A stretch of DNA of 54,685 bases from VGBK01 sp964354255 (GCA_964354255.1 CAYGYX010000007.1:1-54685); one strand, 5' to 3'. Shown: positions 35,256-43,344, counted from the first letter of the stretch. Notes: a model not told the origin generated them from the letters alone. Numbers and translations are program-made.

Positions 35256-37019
35256 ATGGCCTACCGACGGGAAGACATCGAGGCGGTGCGGGCCGCAACC
35301 GACCTGGCGGAACTGGTGGGCGAGGTCACCAAGGTGCAGCGCGCCGGCCGCGCCGTCATGGCCGTCTGCCCCTTCCACCAGGAGAAGGCTGCCTCGCTCT
35401 CGATCGACCCGGCCCGCGGCCTGTACCACTGCTTCGGCTGCGGCAAGAGCGGCGACCTGTTCCGCTTCGTGCAGGAGATCCACCACCTCGACTTCAACGA
35501 TGCCGTGGAGCTGCTCGCCCGCCGCGCCGGCGTTCCCCTGCACCGCGACCCCGAAGCCGCCCGGCGCAAGAGCCGGCGGGAAGCCCTGATCGCCGCCGTG
35601 GAGAAGGCCGTCGAGTTCTACCACCGGCGCTTGCGCCGGGCCCCCGATGCCGCCGCCGCCCGCGGCTACCTGCGGGGCCGTGGCTACGGGACCGACCAGG
35701 TGGCCGCCTACCGCCTCGGCTACTCGCCGGAGGGGGGCGACGTGCTGGTGCGCTCGCTGCGCGAGGAGCAGGTTCCCGAAGAAGTCATGCTGGCGGCCGG
35801 CCTGGCCGCCAGTTCCCGGTCGGGGCGCCTGTTCGACCGGTTCCGGGACCGGGTCATGTTCCCCATCTTCGACGTGCGGGGCGACCCGGTGGGCTTCGGG
35901 GCGCGCCTGCTGGCCGGGGAGGGACCGAAGTACCTGAATTCGCCCGACAGCGCCATCTACCAGAAGTCCCACCTCCTCTACGGGTTGAACTGGGCGAAGT
36001 CGGCCATCGTGCGCGAGGGCCTGGCGGTGGTGGTGGAGGGCTATACCGACGTCATCGCCCTGTCCGAGGCTGGTCGGCCGCTGGCGGTGGCCACGTGCGG
36101 CACCGCCCTCGGCGAGGGCCACCTCGACCTCCTCCGTCGGTTCACAGAGCGAGTGGTGCTCATGTTCGACGCCGACGAGGCAGGGGTGGAGGCCAGCCTG
36201 CGGGGCTTCGAACGCAGCGTCCCCGGTGATCTCGATCTCCGGGTCGCCTTGCTGCCGGCCGGGCGCGACCCCGCCGACCTGGCCAGCGCCGGGGAGACGG
36301 CGTTGCTCGAGGAGGCGATTCAGGCTTCGGTGCCCCTCCTCCACTTCCGCATCGAGAAGGAGCTGGAGCGCCACGACCTGGGCGAGGCCGAGGCGCGGGG
36401 GAGGGCGGTGCGAGCGGTGGCGGCGTTCGTGGCCCGCCACCCCGACGCCGTCACCCGGCACGAGTACGCAGTCGAGGTGGCCCGGCGCACCGGCGTGGCC
36501 CTGGAAGTCGTGACGAGCGCGGTGGGGCAGGCGGCTCGCCAGGCCCCGCCGGAGGCCTCCCGGCCGGCCCCTGCCCAGGAGCGCCTCAGCGGTGAGGAGA
36601 AGGCGGAGCAGGAACTGCTCCGCCTCATGTTGGCCAACCACCCCGGGGTGCGCTCCGCGCAGGTGACGGAGGGCCTCTTCACCCGGGCCGAGCACCGGGC
36701 TGCCCACCGGCTGCTGGCCCCGGCCCTCGCCTCGCTGCCCCCGGGCGAGGCCCCCGACCTGGGCGCGCTACTGGGAAGCCGCGAAGCGGCCGATGTATCT
36801 GGCATGCTCGCTGCCCTGGCCATGGTCGACCGCCCGCTGGCCGACGATGCCGCCGGACTGGTGGCCCGGCTGGAGGCCGGGGCGCTCGACCGCCGCATGG
36901 AGGAGCTGCGGCGCAAGCTGGCTGAGGCCGAGCGGACGGCGGGCGGGGCCCCTTCTCCCTTGCTCGAGGAGTTGATAGCTTTGGAGCACCGCCGCCGCGA
37001 CCTTCGGAGCCCCGCGTGA
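35256..37019 (+). CDS. dnaG: DNA primase
   Basis: 587 aa. Zinc-binding CHC2 domain with C38, H41, C59 and C62 (CPFH and CFGC), the catalytic core (YLRGRGYGTDQV), the TOPRIM domain (VVVEGYTDVIAL, about residue 258; MFDADEAG) and a C-terminal helicase-binding domain. Synthesises RNA primers. Forms the classic dnaG-rpoD operon: the rpoD GTG overlaps its stop. Confidence 0.96.
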   Translation: MAYRREDIEAVRAATDLAELVGEVTKVQRAGRAVMAVCPFHQEKAASLSIDPARGLYHCFGCGKSGDLFRFVQEIHHLDFNDAVELLARRAGVPLHRDPEAARRKSRREALIAAVEKAVEFYHRRLRRAPDAAAARGYLRGRGYGTDQVAAYRLGYSPEGGDVLVRSLREEQVPEEVMLAAGLAASSRSGRLFDRFRDRVMFPIFDVRGDPVGFGARLLAGEGPKYLNSPDSAIYQKSHLLYGLNWAKSAIVREGLAVVVEGYTDVIALSEAGRPLAVATCGTALGEGHLDLLRRFTERVVLMFDADEAGVEASLRGFERSVPGDLDLRVALLPAGRDPADLASAGETALLEEAIQASVPLLHFRIEKELERHDLGEAEARGRAVRAVAAFVARHPDAVTRHEYAVEVARRTGVALEVVTSAVGQAARQAPPEASRPAPAQERLSGEEKAEQELLRLMLANHPGVRSAQVTEGLFTRAEHRAAHRLLAPALASLPPGEAPDLGALLGSREAADVSGMLAALAMVDRPLADDAAGLVARLEAGALDRRMEELRRKLAEAERTAGGAPSPLLEELIALEHRRRDLRSPA

Positions 37020-38149
37020 ACCGCATCGCCCAGGAGGTGTTCCACGACCTGGCCCGCCGGGCGCGCCAACGCGGGTTCGTCATGATGGCCGAGGTCCAGC
37101 AGGAGCTGGAAGACGCCGACGCCCCGGCCGATGGCTTCGACCAGGTGGTGGAGGCGCTGCGCGAGGTGGACGTCGAGGTGCGGGAGGACTCGCCCGAGGC
37201 GGTGTACGGCGCGGTGGCCGGCATGGACGAGATCGAGGTGTCCGACCCGGTCCGCATGTACTTGCAGGAGATCGGCCGGGTGCCCCTGCTCGACGCCCAG
37301 CAGGAGGTCGAGCTCTCGATGCAGATGGAGACCGGCCGGCGCGCCGCCGAGAAACTGCGTGTCGGCGGGGAAGCCGGCCCGGCGGAGAAGGCCATCCTGG
37401 AGCGGGCTCGGCGCGAAGGAGAGCGGGCCCAGCAGCGCCTGGTGGAAGCCAACCTACGCCTGGTGGTCTCCATCGCCAAGAAGTACGTGGGGCGTGGGAT
37501 GCCTCTGCTCGACCTGGTCCAGGAAGGCAACCTGGGGCTGATGCGGGCCGTGGAGAAGTTCGACTATCGCAAGGGATTCAAGTTCTCCACCTATGCCTCG
37601 TGGTGGATCCGCCAGGCGGTGACCCGGGCCCTGGCCGACCAGGGCCGCACCATTCGGGTGCCGGTGCACATGGTCGAGACCATCAACAAACTGGCGGCCG
37701 TGCAGCGCAACCTCAACCAGGAGCTGGGTCGCGAGCCCACCATCGAGGAGATCGCCCGCGACCTGGAGCTGGAGCCCGCCAAGGTGAGCGAGTTGCGCCG
37801 CATCGCCCAGGACCCGGTGTCGCTGGAGACGCCGCTGGGGGAGGAGGACGACTCCACCCTGGGCGACTTCGTCGAGGACACCGAGGCAGAGGCGCCGGTG
37901 CGGGCGGCCTCCTTCAAGCTGCTCCAGGAGTACCTGGGGGTGGTGCTCGAGGAGTTGAACGAGCGGGAGCGCCAGGTGCTGGTCATGCGCTTCGGCCTGG
38001 CCGACGGCCGGATCCACACCCTTGAGGAGGTGGGGCGGCACTTCAACGTGACCCGGGAGCGCATCCGGCAGCTGGAGACCAAGGCGGTGGCGAAGCTGCG
38101 TCAGCCCTCCCGGGCGCGCAAGCTGGAGGGCTACCTGGGCGACGCCTAA
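37016..38149 (+). CDS. rpoD: Principal sigma factor RpoD/SigA
   Basis: 377 aa. Region 1.2 starts at DPVRMYLQEIGRVPLL (about residue 77). Region 2 contains VEANLRLVVSIAKKYVGRG, NLGLMRAVEKFDYRKGFKFS and TYASWWIRQAVTRA, region 3 REPTIEEIARDLEL, and region 4 the helix-turn-helix LEEVGRHFNVTRERIRQLE. The N-terminal region is short and includes an acidic part. Directs housekeeping transcription, including the TANNNT -10 boxes noted here. A GC hairpin follows. Confidence 0.95.
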   Translation: MNRIAQEVFHDLARRARQRGFVMMAEVQQELEDADAPADGFDQVVEALREVDVEVREDSPEAVYGAVAGMDEIEVSDPVRMYLQEIGRVPLLDAQQEVELSMQMETGRRAAEKLRVGGEAGPAEKAILERARREGERAQQRLVEANLRLVVSIAKKYVGRGMPLLDLVQEGNLGLMRAVEKFDYRKGFKFSTYASWWIRQAVTRALADQGRTIRVPVHMVETINKLAAVQRNLNQELGREPTIEEIARDLELEPAKVSELRRIAQDPVSLETPLGEEDDSTLGDFVEDTEAEAPVRAASFKLLQEYLGVVLEELNERERQVLVMRFGLADGRIHTLEEVGRHFNVTRERIRQLETKAVAKLRQPSRARKLEGYLGDA

Positions 38150-38167
38150 CGCCCCCCGCCGGGGGCG
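38150..38167. terminator. GC hairpin after rpoD
   Basis: CGCCCCC-CGCC-GGGGGCG, a 7-bp stem starting at the last base of the rpoD stop, without a T run. Confidence 0.45.
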
Positions 38168-38194
38168 CGAGGGCTCAGACGTCCTGCCTCAGGT

Positions 38195-38389
38195 TCACTC
38201 GGCGTGCTGGGGGCTGAAGGGCAGATGCTCGGCGAGCCCCTTGCCCTTCTCGATGACGGCGGCCAGGGGCTCACTGCGGGTCGCGGAACCGAGCCAGTCT
38301 CTGATCTGCTCGTAACGCTGCCGGCCTGCCTTGGCCCCGAGCACGTAGCCCGCGGCGGCGCCGATGATGAATCCGGTCTTGAATCCCAC
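38195..38389 (-). CDS. small YtxH-like membrane protein
   Basis: 64 aa from GTG 38389. The N-terminal glycine/alanine-rich helix GFKTGFIIGAAAGYVLGAKAG followed by a basic region (RQRYEQIRDWLGS) is typical of actinobacterial YtxH-like small membrane proteins. Function unknown; convergent with rpoD. Confidence 0.7.
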   Translation of the reverse strand: MGFKTGFIIGAAAGYVLGAKAGRQRYEQIRDWLGSATRSEPLAAVIEKGKGLAEHLPFSPQHAE

Positions 38390-38441
38390 GGCCCTATTGT
38401 CCCATGGCGCCGGTGGTAGCCTTCCGGGGCCTTCGGCCCTT

Positions 38442-38518
38442 TCCGGGGTAGCTCAATTCGGCAGAGCAGCGGACTGTTAATCCGTGTGTTGGGAGTTCGA
38501 GTCTCCCCCCCGGAGCCA
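38442..38518 (+). tRNA. tRNA-Asn(GTT)
   Basis: Acceptor TCCGGGG pairs with CCCCGGA. D stem GCTC/GAGC, anticodon stem GCGGA/TCCGT with loop CTGTTAA (anticodon GTT), T arm GGGAG-TTCGAGT-CTCCC. Discriminator G38515 and an encoded CCA at 38516-38518. A degenerate copy lies at 40079-40157. Confidence 0.97.
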
Positions 38519-39065
38519 CCCCTGACCTGGGGTCATGGTTGCCCTCGGTCTGCACCGTGGAGCCCACCCTGCACCCGGTTGCACAGGCGGTTGCACGTGA
38601 GAGGCCCCCGCCCCGACCCCGCGCCCGTCGAGCAGCTCTCCTGCGCCGTCTGCGGACGGCAGCGTCCCGAGCATGCGGAGGGCGCTGAGCGCCCCTGGCC
38701 GCTCTCCGAAGAGGACGCCGCCCGGTTCACGGATGGGGAGCTCCTTGTTCTCGTCCGTCTGGAGACCGGGCGTTGCGCGGGTGGGTTAGACCCACCACTG
38801 CCGTCCCTTGCTGAGCGGCCCCGCATCCGGGAGGCGGCCAAGGTCACCCAGGGCCGGTGGCCTCCTGGCGGAAGGTGAGCCGCCACACCGTCGTGGCATG
38901 GGAGCTGGCCGTGGGCCACGGCTGGGGGGTCTTCGTCGCGATCCTGGCCTGCGTCGGGCACGCGGCGACGCGCCTCGGAGGGGAGGGGCGGCTGCTGCCC
39001 GGGCCGCTCTTGAGCGGTCGGGTCCAGCCGGGCAGGGCTTGGAGGCGGGCGGGCGACCCTCGCTC
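38519..39065. other. poorly coding region after tRNA-Asn
   Basis: Holds a TGACC-TGG-GGTCA inverted repeat at 38523-38535. A weak plus-strand frame with GTG 38597 to 38878 (93 aa, one Cx2C pair, LSCAVCGRQRP) has no recognisable family. Nothing else can be supported. Confidence 0.4.
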
Positions 39066-39275
39066 CTACTGGCTAGGCGGCTCAAACCGAGGGCCTGGCT
39101 TGACCCCCGGCTTCTTGGGGCGCACCCGGGTCTTGGCGGGCTTGGGCTGCTTGAGGTAGCACCAGTACTCGTCGACGGCCACCAACTCCCAGCCTTCGTC
39201 TCCCAGTGCATTCAGCTGCTCCAGGCCTCCGCTGGGTGGTGTCACCAGGTACTGCCACTTCTGTGGCTCGGCCAT
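39066..39275 (-). CDS. small conserved protein, DUF4177-like
   Basis: 69 aa from ATG 39275, which has GGGAGG eight bases upstream. The core WQYLVTPPSGGLEQLNALG, then DEGWELVAVDEYWCYLK resembles DUF4177-type small proteins (W-Y/L ... LN-LG-EGWEL-V), followed by a basic proline-rich tail. Function unknown. Lies in the accessory patch after tRNA-Asn. Confidence 0.65.
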   Translation of the reverse strand: MAEPQKWQYLVTPPSGGLEQLNALGDEGWELVAVDEYWCYLKQPKPAKTRVRPKKPGVKPGPRFEPPSQ

Positions 39276-39367
39276 CCAAATCCTCCCTTCCTTGCAGTCC
39301 CCAATCATGGCCGAAGCTGTGGCCGGCAGCCGGTAACCGTCCATGCGGGCAGGTGAAGGCGGCTCCT

Positions 39368-39637
39368 ATGAGCCCCGGCGGGCCGAGGTGGGCCGTTCGC
39401 CTCGCACCTGAGGAGCCGGCCCAGACGGAACACCGCGACTCGGCCCGGAGGGTGTTCTTCGCCCTGACCGACATGGGCAGGGGCTACCACCGCGGCCAAC
39501 TGCGACTCCTGCTATCCCGGCATCTGCATCCCGCCCCACCCCCCGACCTCGACTGCGGCGACATCCCCTACCGCCGGTTCACCGTCATCGGAGCCTCGGC
39601 TGGGGGCACCGGTGGGGGCGCGGCGGCAATCGGATGA
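39368..39637 (+). pseudogene. fragment with Excalibur-like DxDCxDI motif
   Basis: The frame from ATG 39368 (89 aa) contains PDLDCGDIPYRRFTVIG, like the start of the DLDCGDIPYRNFRV... domain found in small exported actinobacterial and cyanobacterial proteins. The usual continuation with Asp/Gly-rich DPHxFDxDGDGxGCE is missing and replaced by Gly/Ala-rich sequence. It overlaps the zinc-ribbon gene on the other strand. Probably a truncated remnant; no signal peptide seen. Confidence 0.35.
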
Positions 39638-39708
39638 CCACATCTCGGGCAGGCTGCCGCCTGGTCGGACACTCGGGCCCGACACTCGGGGCAGTTGATG
39701 AGTGCCAA
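39568..39708 (-). CDS. short zinc-ribbon protein, probably truncated
   Basis: 46 aa from TTG 39708, which has GGGAGGTGA six bases upstream. Two Cx2C knuckles, INCPECRARVSDQAAACPRC then GHPI, make a textbook zinc ribbon, followed by a Pro/Ala-rich linker ending at TAG 39568. Such ribbons normally head a longer, often membrane-bound protein; the rest is missing, and the 3' end lies inside the Excalibur-like fragment on the other strand. Below usual ORF length cut-offs. Confidence 0.6.
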   Translation of the reverse strand: MALINCPECRARVSDQAAACPRCGHPIAAAPPPVPPAEAPMTVNRR

Positions 39709-39711
39709 CAG

Positions 39712-40116
39712 TCACCTCCCTGACCCCGGGCCTGGGGTGCCAGCAGCCAAGCTGCTCCTGTCAGCTGCGTCTCGCCGTGGTGTGCCGCCCGGAACGCCGG
39801 ACCCCAGGGCCAAGAGCCGGCGCCCCCCGGGGCCGGGTATTCGGCCGATCTTGCTCCAGGTGGCGCAGTCGGCGTCGGCGAAGGAACCGACATCGCTGGC
39901 GGCGATGGTCGCCGCGAGAGGGTTGTCGGTCAGGTCGTCAACGATTCAGTCGCCGGGCTCACCGGTGAACCCGGGCAGCCGCTCCCAGTAGCAGGGGGTC
40001 CCGTCGGAGGTCATCCGGCACCGGCCCGCCGGGATGTCGGTACCGACCACCCAGTTGCCGTTGCCGGAAGCGCCCCGCTCTGGGGGAGGCGGAGACGGCG
40101 CCGGAGGGTCGGACTG
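39712..40116 (-). pseudogene. secreted-protein domain remnant with in-frame TGA
   Basis: Minus-strand frame with linker SDPPAPSPPPPERGASG, then GNWVVGTDIPAGRCRM and CYWERLPGFTGEPGD, a TGA at 39946-39948, and in the same frame IVDDLTDNPLAATIAASD, VGSFADADCATWSKI. This resembles the actinobacterial exported domain W.VGTDI..G.Y...CYWERL.GF.G...TI...D..F...C.TW. No start or signal peptide remains: the frame is closed at 40117-40119, inside the degenerate tRNA. Open to TGA 39712, just before the zinc-ribbon gene. Confidence 0.6.
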
Positions 40117-40157
40117 TCAGTCCGTGTGCTGGGAGTCCGAGTGTCCCCCCGGAGTCA
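40079..40157 (+). pseudogene. degenerate tRNA-Asn copy
   Basis: The 3' two-thirds (40111-40159) match the intact tRNA-Asn (38471-38520) with about six substitutions and one single-base deletion. TCTGGGG at 40079-40085 can still pair with CCCCGGA, and the total length is about the same. The D arm is unrecognisable, the anticodon loop is CTGTCAG and the terminal CCA has become TCA, so it is unlikely to function. Confidence 0.7.
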
Positions 40158-40252
40158 CCACGGGGCGATCCTCGCCTGGACGACTCCACCGGCTCCTCCG
40201 ATCTGCCTCCAGGCCGGTGCCTTTTCGATCAGGGCATGCTGGGAACAACGGT

Positions 40253-40268
40253 GTGCCACCGGTGGCAC
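40253..40268. promoter_or_regulatory. 16-bp palindrome upstream of vapB
   Basis: GTGCCACCGGTGGCAC is a perfect palindrome ten bases before the antitoxin ATG. Likely operator for autoregulation by the RHH antitoxin or VapBC complex. Confidence 0.6.
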
Positions 40269-40278
40269 CAGATAGGGC

Positions 40279-40488
40279 ATGATCACCAAGACCACGATCT
40301 ACCTGCCCGATGATCTCAAGCGGGGGGTGGAGCGGGAGGCCCGGCGCCGCGGCGAATCGGAGGCCGAGGTGATCCGCCGGGCGATCGCCGCCGCCGTGGC
40401 CCGGCCCCGCCCGCGCAACGGGATCATCGATGCCGAGCCCTTCGCCGGCCGGGTCGAGGAAATGCTCGGGGGGTTCGGCGAGCGGTGA
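40279..40488 (+). CDS. vapB: VapB-type ribbon-helix-helix antitoxin
   Basis: 69 aa. The ribbon-helix-helix DNA-binding core is KTTIYLPDDLKRGVEREARR, then GESEAEVIRRAI; the C-terminus (IIDAEPFAGRVEEMLGGFG) would wrap and inhibit the toxin. Its stop overlaps the toxin GTG start. A perfect palindrome lies just upstream. Confidence 0.88.
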   Translation: MITKTTIYLPDDLKRGVEREARRRGESEAEVIRRAIAAAVARPRPRNGIIDAEPFAGRVEEMLGGFGER

Positions 40489-40895
40489 TCATCGCCGATA
40501 CCAGCGGGTTGCTCGCCCTGTTCAACCGGCGCGAGCCTGCCCACGTGGCGGTGCGGGCCCACGTCGAGGCAGCGGGCGAGGAGCTCGTGGTCTCGCCCTA
40601 CGTCCTCGCCGAACTCGACTGCCTCCTGGCCACCCGGGTTGGCGGCGATGGTGAGCTGGCCGTGCTTCGAGAGCTGATCGGCGGCGCCTATGTTCTGGCG
40701 AACCTCGAGGCCGAGGAGGTGGCGCGGGCCGTGGAGATAACCGAGCGCTACCGCGACCTGGGGATCGGTATCGCCGACGCCTCATTGGTGGTTCTCGCCG
40801 AGCGGTTCCGGACCAGGACGACCCTCACCCTCGACCGCCGCCGGTTCGAGGTGGTCAGACCCATCGGCGGCGGGCGGTTCAAGATCGTCCCGTGA
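40485..40895 (+). CDS. vapC: VapC-type PIN-domain ribonuclease toxin
   Basis: 136 aa PIN domain. Acidic active-site residues appear in IIADTSGLLALF (Asp5), SPYVLAELDCLL (Glu) and GIADASLVVLAERF (Asp), with LTLDRRRF downstream. VapC toxins cleave tRNA or rRNA and are held by VapB. GTG 40485 overlaps vapB (GTGA). Confidence 0.9.
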   Translation: MIIADTSGLLALFNRREPAHVAVRAHVEAAGEELVVSPYVLAELDCLLATRVGGDGELAVLRELIGGAYVLANLEAEEVARAVEITERYRDLGIGIADASLVVLAERFRTRTTLTLDRRRFEVVRPIGGGRFKIVP

Positions 40896-40925
40896 CCGGG
40901 CCGACTCAGGGTGCCGGGGCCCCGA

Positions 40926-41906
40926 TCAGGCGAAGGCCGGCACGACCTCCCGGGCGAAGAGCTCCAACCCCGACAGGTCGTAGGCGGCGTCGGGGAAGTA
41001 GACGATGGCGTAGCCCAGCCCGGCCTCGGCCCACGGGCGCAGCCGCTCGGCCAGCTGCTCCGGGGTCCCCGCCATCTCCGCATACATGGCGGTGGCCCGT
41101 TGCGCCTGCTCCTCCGGGACGACCCGGCGGTAGCGGTCCCTGATCCAGGCGAGCGCGTCGTGGACCTCCCGCTCGGTCTCCCGGCAGACCACGAAGCGGT
41201 TGGTGGAACGCACGATGGCGTCGAAGTCCGTGCCCACCTCGCGACAGTGGCCGGCGAGGATCTCCGACCGGCGGGCGAACTCCTCGGGTGACGGCCCGAA
41301 GTTGGTGTGGGAGGCGTAACGGGCCGCCACCCGCAGGGTCAGCTGCTCGCCGCCTCCCGCCACCCAGATGGGGATGTGGGGCACCTGCACCGGCTTGGGC
41401 CGGCAGATGGCCCCCTGCAGGCGGTAGTGCTTTCCCTCGTAGTGGACCTCGTCCTCGGTCCACAGGCGCCGCATGATCTCGATGGCCTCGCGCAGCTGGC
41501 CGATGCGCGCCGCCGGGCGAGGGAACTCGTAGCCGTAGCCCTCGTACTCGTGCCGGTACCAGCCGGCCCCCATGCCCACATTGAGGCGGCCGCCGGAGAT
41601 GACGTCGACGGTGGCGGCCACCTTGGCCAGGTAGGCCGGCGGCCGGTAGGCGACGCAGGTGCACATCTGGCCCAGCCGCACCCTGTGGGTCGAGGCGGCG
41701 AGCGCCGCCATCAGCGTCCACGCCTCGTGGGTGGCTTCCTGGGAGGGGAGGGGAGTGGTGTGGAAGTGGTCGTAGACCCACAGGGACTCGTACCCCGACC
41801 GCTCGATGGCCGCCGCCACCGAACTGATCGTTTCCCAGTGCTGCTCGGTGGAGATCCCCACCAGGTCCATCCGCCAGCCCTGCGGTACGAAGGCCCCGAA
41901 TCGCAT
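40926..41906 (-). CDS. LLM-class (F420-dependent-type) flavin oxidoreductase
   Basis: 326 aa from ATG 41906, with AGAGGTGA just before it; GTG 41912 overlaps that site. Luciferase-like TIM barrel: GYESLWVYDHFHT, VRLGQMCTCVAYRPP, the GGRLNVGMGAGWYRHEY core and IPIWVAGGGEQLTLRVAARY. In actinobacteria such enzymes usually use coenzyme F420. Substrate unknown. A minus-strand -10-like TAACCT is at 41949-41954. Confidence 0.88.
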   Translation of the reverse strand: MRFGAFVPQGWRMDLVGISTEQHWETISSVAAAIERSGYESLWVYDHFHTTPLPSQEATHEAWTLMAALAASTHRVRLGQMCTCVAYRPPAYLAKVAATVDVISGGRLNVGMGAGWYRHEYEGYGYEFPRPAARIGQLREAIEIMRRLWTEDEVHYEGKHYRLQGAICRPKPVQVPHIPIWVAGGGEQLTLRVAARYASHTNFGPSPEEFARRSEILAGHCREVGTDFDAIVRSTNRFVVCRETEREVHDALAWIRDRYRRVVPEEQAQRATAMYAEMAGTPEQLAERLRPWAEAGLGYAIVYFPDAAYDLSGLELFAREVVPAFA

Positions 41907-41983
41907 TGTCACCTCTGGGTGGTCGACGGCCGGTATGCCCTGGCCGGCAGGTTAGGTGGGGCGCAGGCGGGCCCGGCGATGGT

Positions 41984-42694
41984 TCAGCCCTGGATGAGGC
42001 CGATGGCCACCGGTTGCTGTTCGGACGAGACCACCCCGCCGGCCACTTCCACGGTGAGGGCGAAGCCGGCTACCTCTCCCGATACGTGGAAGGCAGCCAC
42101 TTCCGGGGCCGGCCCGAGCACCCCGGCGGAGATCACTCGCTCGCCGACGATGGCCCACAGCTGGTAGGTCCCGTCGCCGGGAAGAGCCGGCGCCTCGGGG
42201 GTGAGGACGTACCCGGTGCCGTCGGCGGCGAGCACTACCTCGGCCTGCACCTCTCCGGACAGGGGGATGATCTGCGACCCTTCCTGCCCCCGGGCCTCGG
42301 CCGCGGCCACAGCCAGCGGGTTCTCCTCGAAGTCGGTGATGCGGGTGTGCTGGTGGACGGCCACAACCGCCAGCACGACCCCCGCCGCGAGGCTGGTGGT
42401 CGCCACGGCGGCACTGAGCCAGCGACGCCACCAGGATGGGTGGAGCGCCGGCCGGGCGGGCGCCAGTGGCCCGGTGGCCGCGGCGATCCTGGTCCAAAGG
42501 GTGGCCGGTGCCCGATCGGCCGGGTCGACCGCTCCCTCGGCGAGGGCAGCCGCCACCGCCAAGTCGAGTCCGGCGGCCTGTGCCAGTGACGGGTCCGAAG
42601 CTAGGGCAGCCTCGACCCGGCGGCGCTCCTCGAGGCTCAGCGCGTCGAGCGCGTAGGCACCGAGCAGGCTCTCGACATCCTCGCGATCGATCAT
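41984..42694 (-). CDS. rskA: RskA-type membrane anti-sigma factor
   Basis: 236 aa. N-terminal sigma-binding helices (DVESLLGAYALDALSLEERR), one membrane helix (about residues 93-115), and an extracytoplasmic domain with GTYQLWAIVGERVISAG, diagnostic of the RskA C-terminal family. It should hold the adjacent sigma factor inactive until regulated proteolysis. Its ATG overlaps the sigma gene stop (ATGA). Confidence 0.9.
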   Translation of the reverse strand: MIDREDVESLLGAYALDALSLEERRRVEAALASDPSLAQAAGLDLAVAAALAEGAVDPADRAPATLWTRIAAATGPLAPARPALHPSWWRRWLSAAVATTSLAAGVVLAVVAVHQHTRITDFEENPLAVAAAEARGQEGSQIIPLSGEVQAEVVLAADGTGYVLTPEAPALPGDGTYQLWAIVGERVISAGVLGPAPEVAAFHVSGEVAGFALTVEVAGGVVSSEQQPVAIGLIQG

Positions 42695-43245
42695 GTCAGT
42701 CCTTCTTGCAGCAGCGGCCCTCGCAGGCGCTCCAGGCCCCGCCGTATGCGGCTCTTCACAGTGCCCTCGGGCTCACCCAGGTGGCGGGCCACCTCCTGGT
42801 AGGTCAGGCCGCCGTAGAAGGCGAGCATCACCGCGTCCCGTTCTGCGACGGGCAGTCCCCGGAGAGCGGAACGAACTCGCTCCGAGCGGATCGAGGACCA
42901 CACCTCTTGTTCGGGGCCGGGGACCTGGTCGGATGCCTGCGATTGCTCTCGTTCCTCGCGCGCCCGTCGGGCGGTCTCGGTCCGGAGGAGGTCAACCGCC
43001 CTGCCGTGCGCGTCACGCAGCAGGAAGGCCCGCAGCGGGGCGCGCTGTGGGTCGAAGCGGCCCGGATCGCGCCAGAAGCGGACGAACACCTCCTGGGTGA
43101 CCTCCTCGGCGAGTCCCGGGTTGCGCAGAACCCGGCGGGCCAGCCCCAGCACGGCCCCCGCGTGACGTTGATAGACGACCTCGAGCGCCCCGTGGTCCCC
43201 GGCGGCCGCCGCCGCGGCGAGGGCTTCATCGCTGAGTGAGGCCAC
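42691..43245 (-). CDS. sigK: ECF sigma factor, SigK-like
   Basis: 184 aa. Sigma region 2 (ALEVVYQRHAGAVLGLARRV, then VTQEVFVRFWRDPGRFD) and region 4 (LPVAERDAVMLAFYGGLTYQ, then EVARHLGEPEGTVKSRIRRG). The pairing with an RskA anti-sigma factor and the order sigma then anti-sigma match the mycobacterial sigK-rskA pair. GTG 43245. Divergent from a DUF4397/sortase operon whose promoter resembles SigK sites. The symbol rests on context and family rather than orthology proof. Confidence 0.82.
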   Translation of the reverse strand: MASLSDEALAAAAAAGDHGALEVVYQRHAGAVLGLARRVLRNPGLAEEVTQEVFVRFWRDPGRFDPQRAPLRAFLLRDAHGRAVDLLRTETARRAREEREQSQASDQVPGPEQEVWSSIRSERVRSALRGLPVAERDAVMLAFYGGLTYQEVARHLGEPEGTVKSRIRRGLERLRGPLLQEGLT

Positions 43246-43273
43246 GGGCTCTGTGATAGCAGCGTGCCGTGTC

Positions 43274-43327
43274 TTAGGGAAACCGACATCCGGCGGCAGC
43301 CTGGCTCCGAATGACGGGTGTCCCTAA
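43274..43327 (+). promoter_or_regulatory. SigK-like promoter bracketed by an inverted repeat
   Basis: ACATCC (43286-43291), 15 bp, CCGAAT (43307-43312) resembles the published SigK consensus CCATCC-N16/17-CCGAAT. It is bracketed by TTAGGGA (43274-43280) and TCCCTAA (43321-43327), a perfect 7-bp inverted repeat. Transcription would start near 43319, 26 nt before the DUF4397 ATG. Confidence 0.55.
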
Positions 43328-43344
43328 CAACAAGGAGATCGGAA

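Noticed and set aside
38519..38961. Phage integrase or other mobility gene after tRNA-Asn.
   Set aside because: None of the frames shows integrase or transposase motifs; only the tRNA duplication hints at integration.
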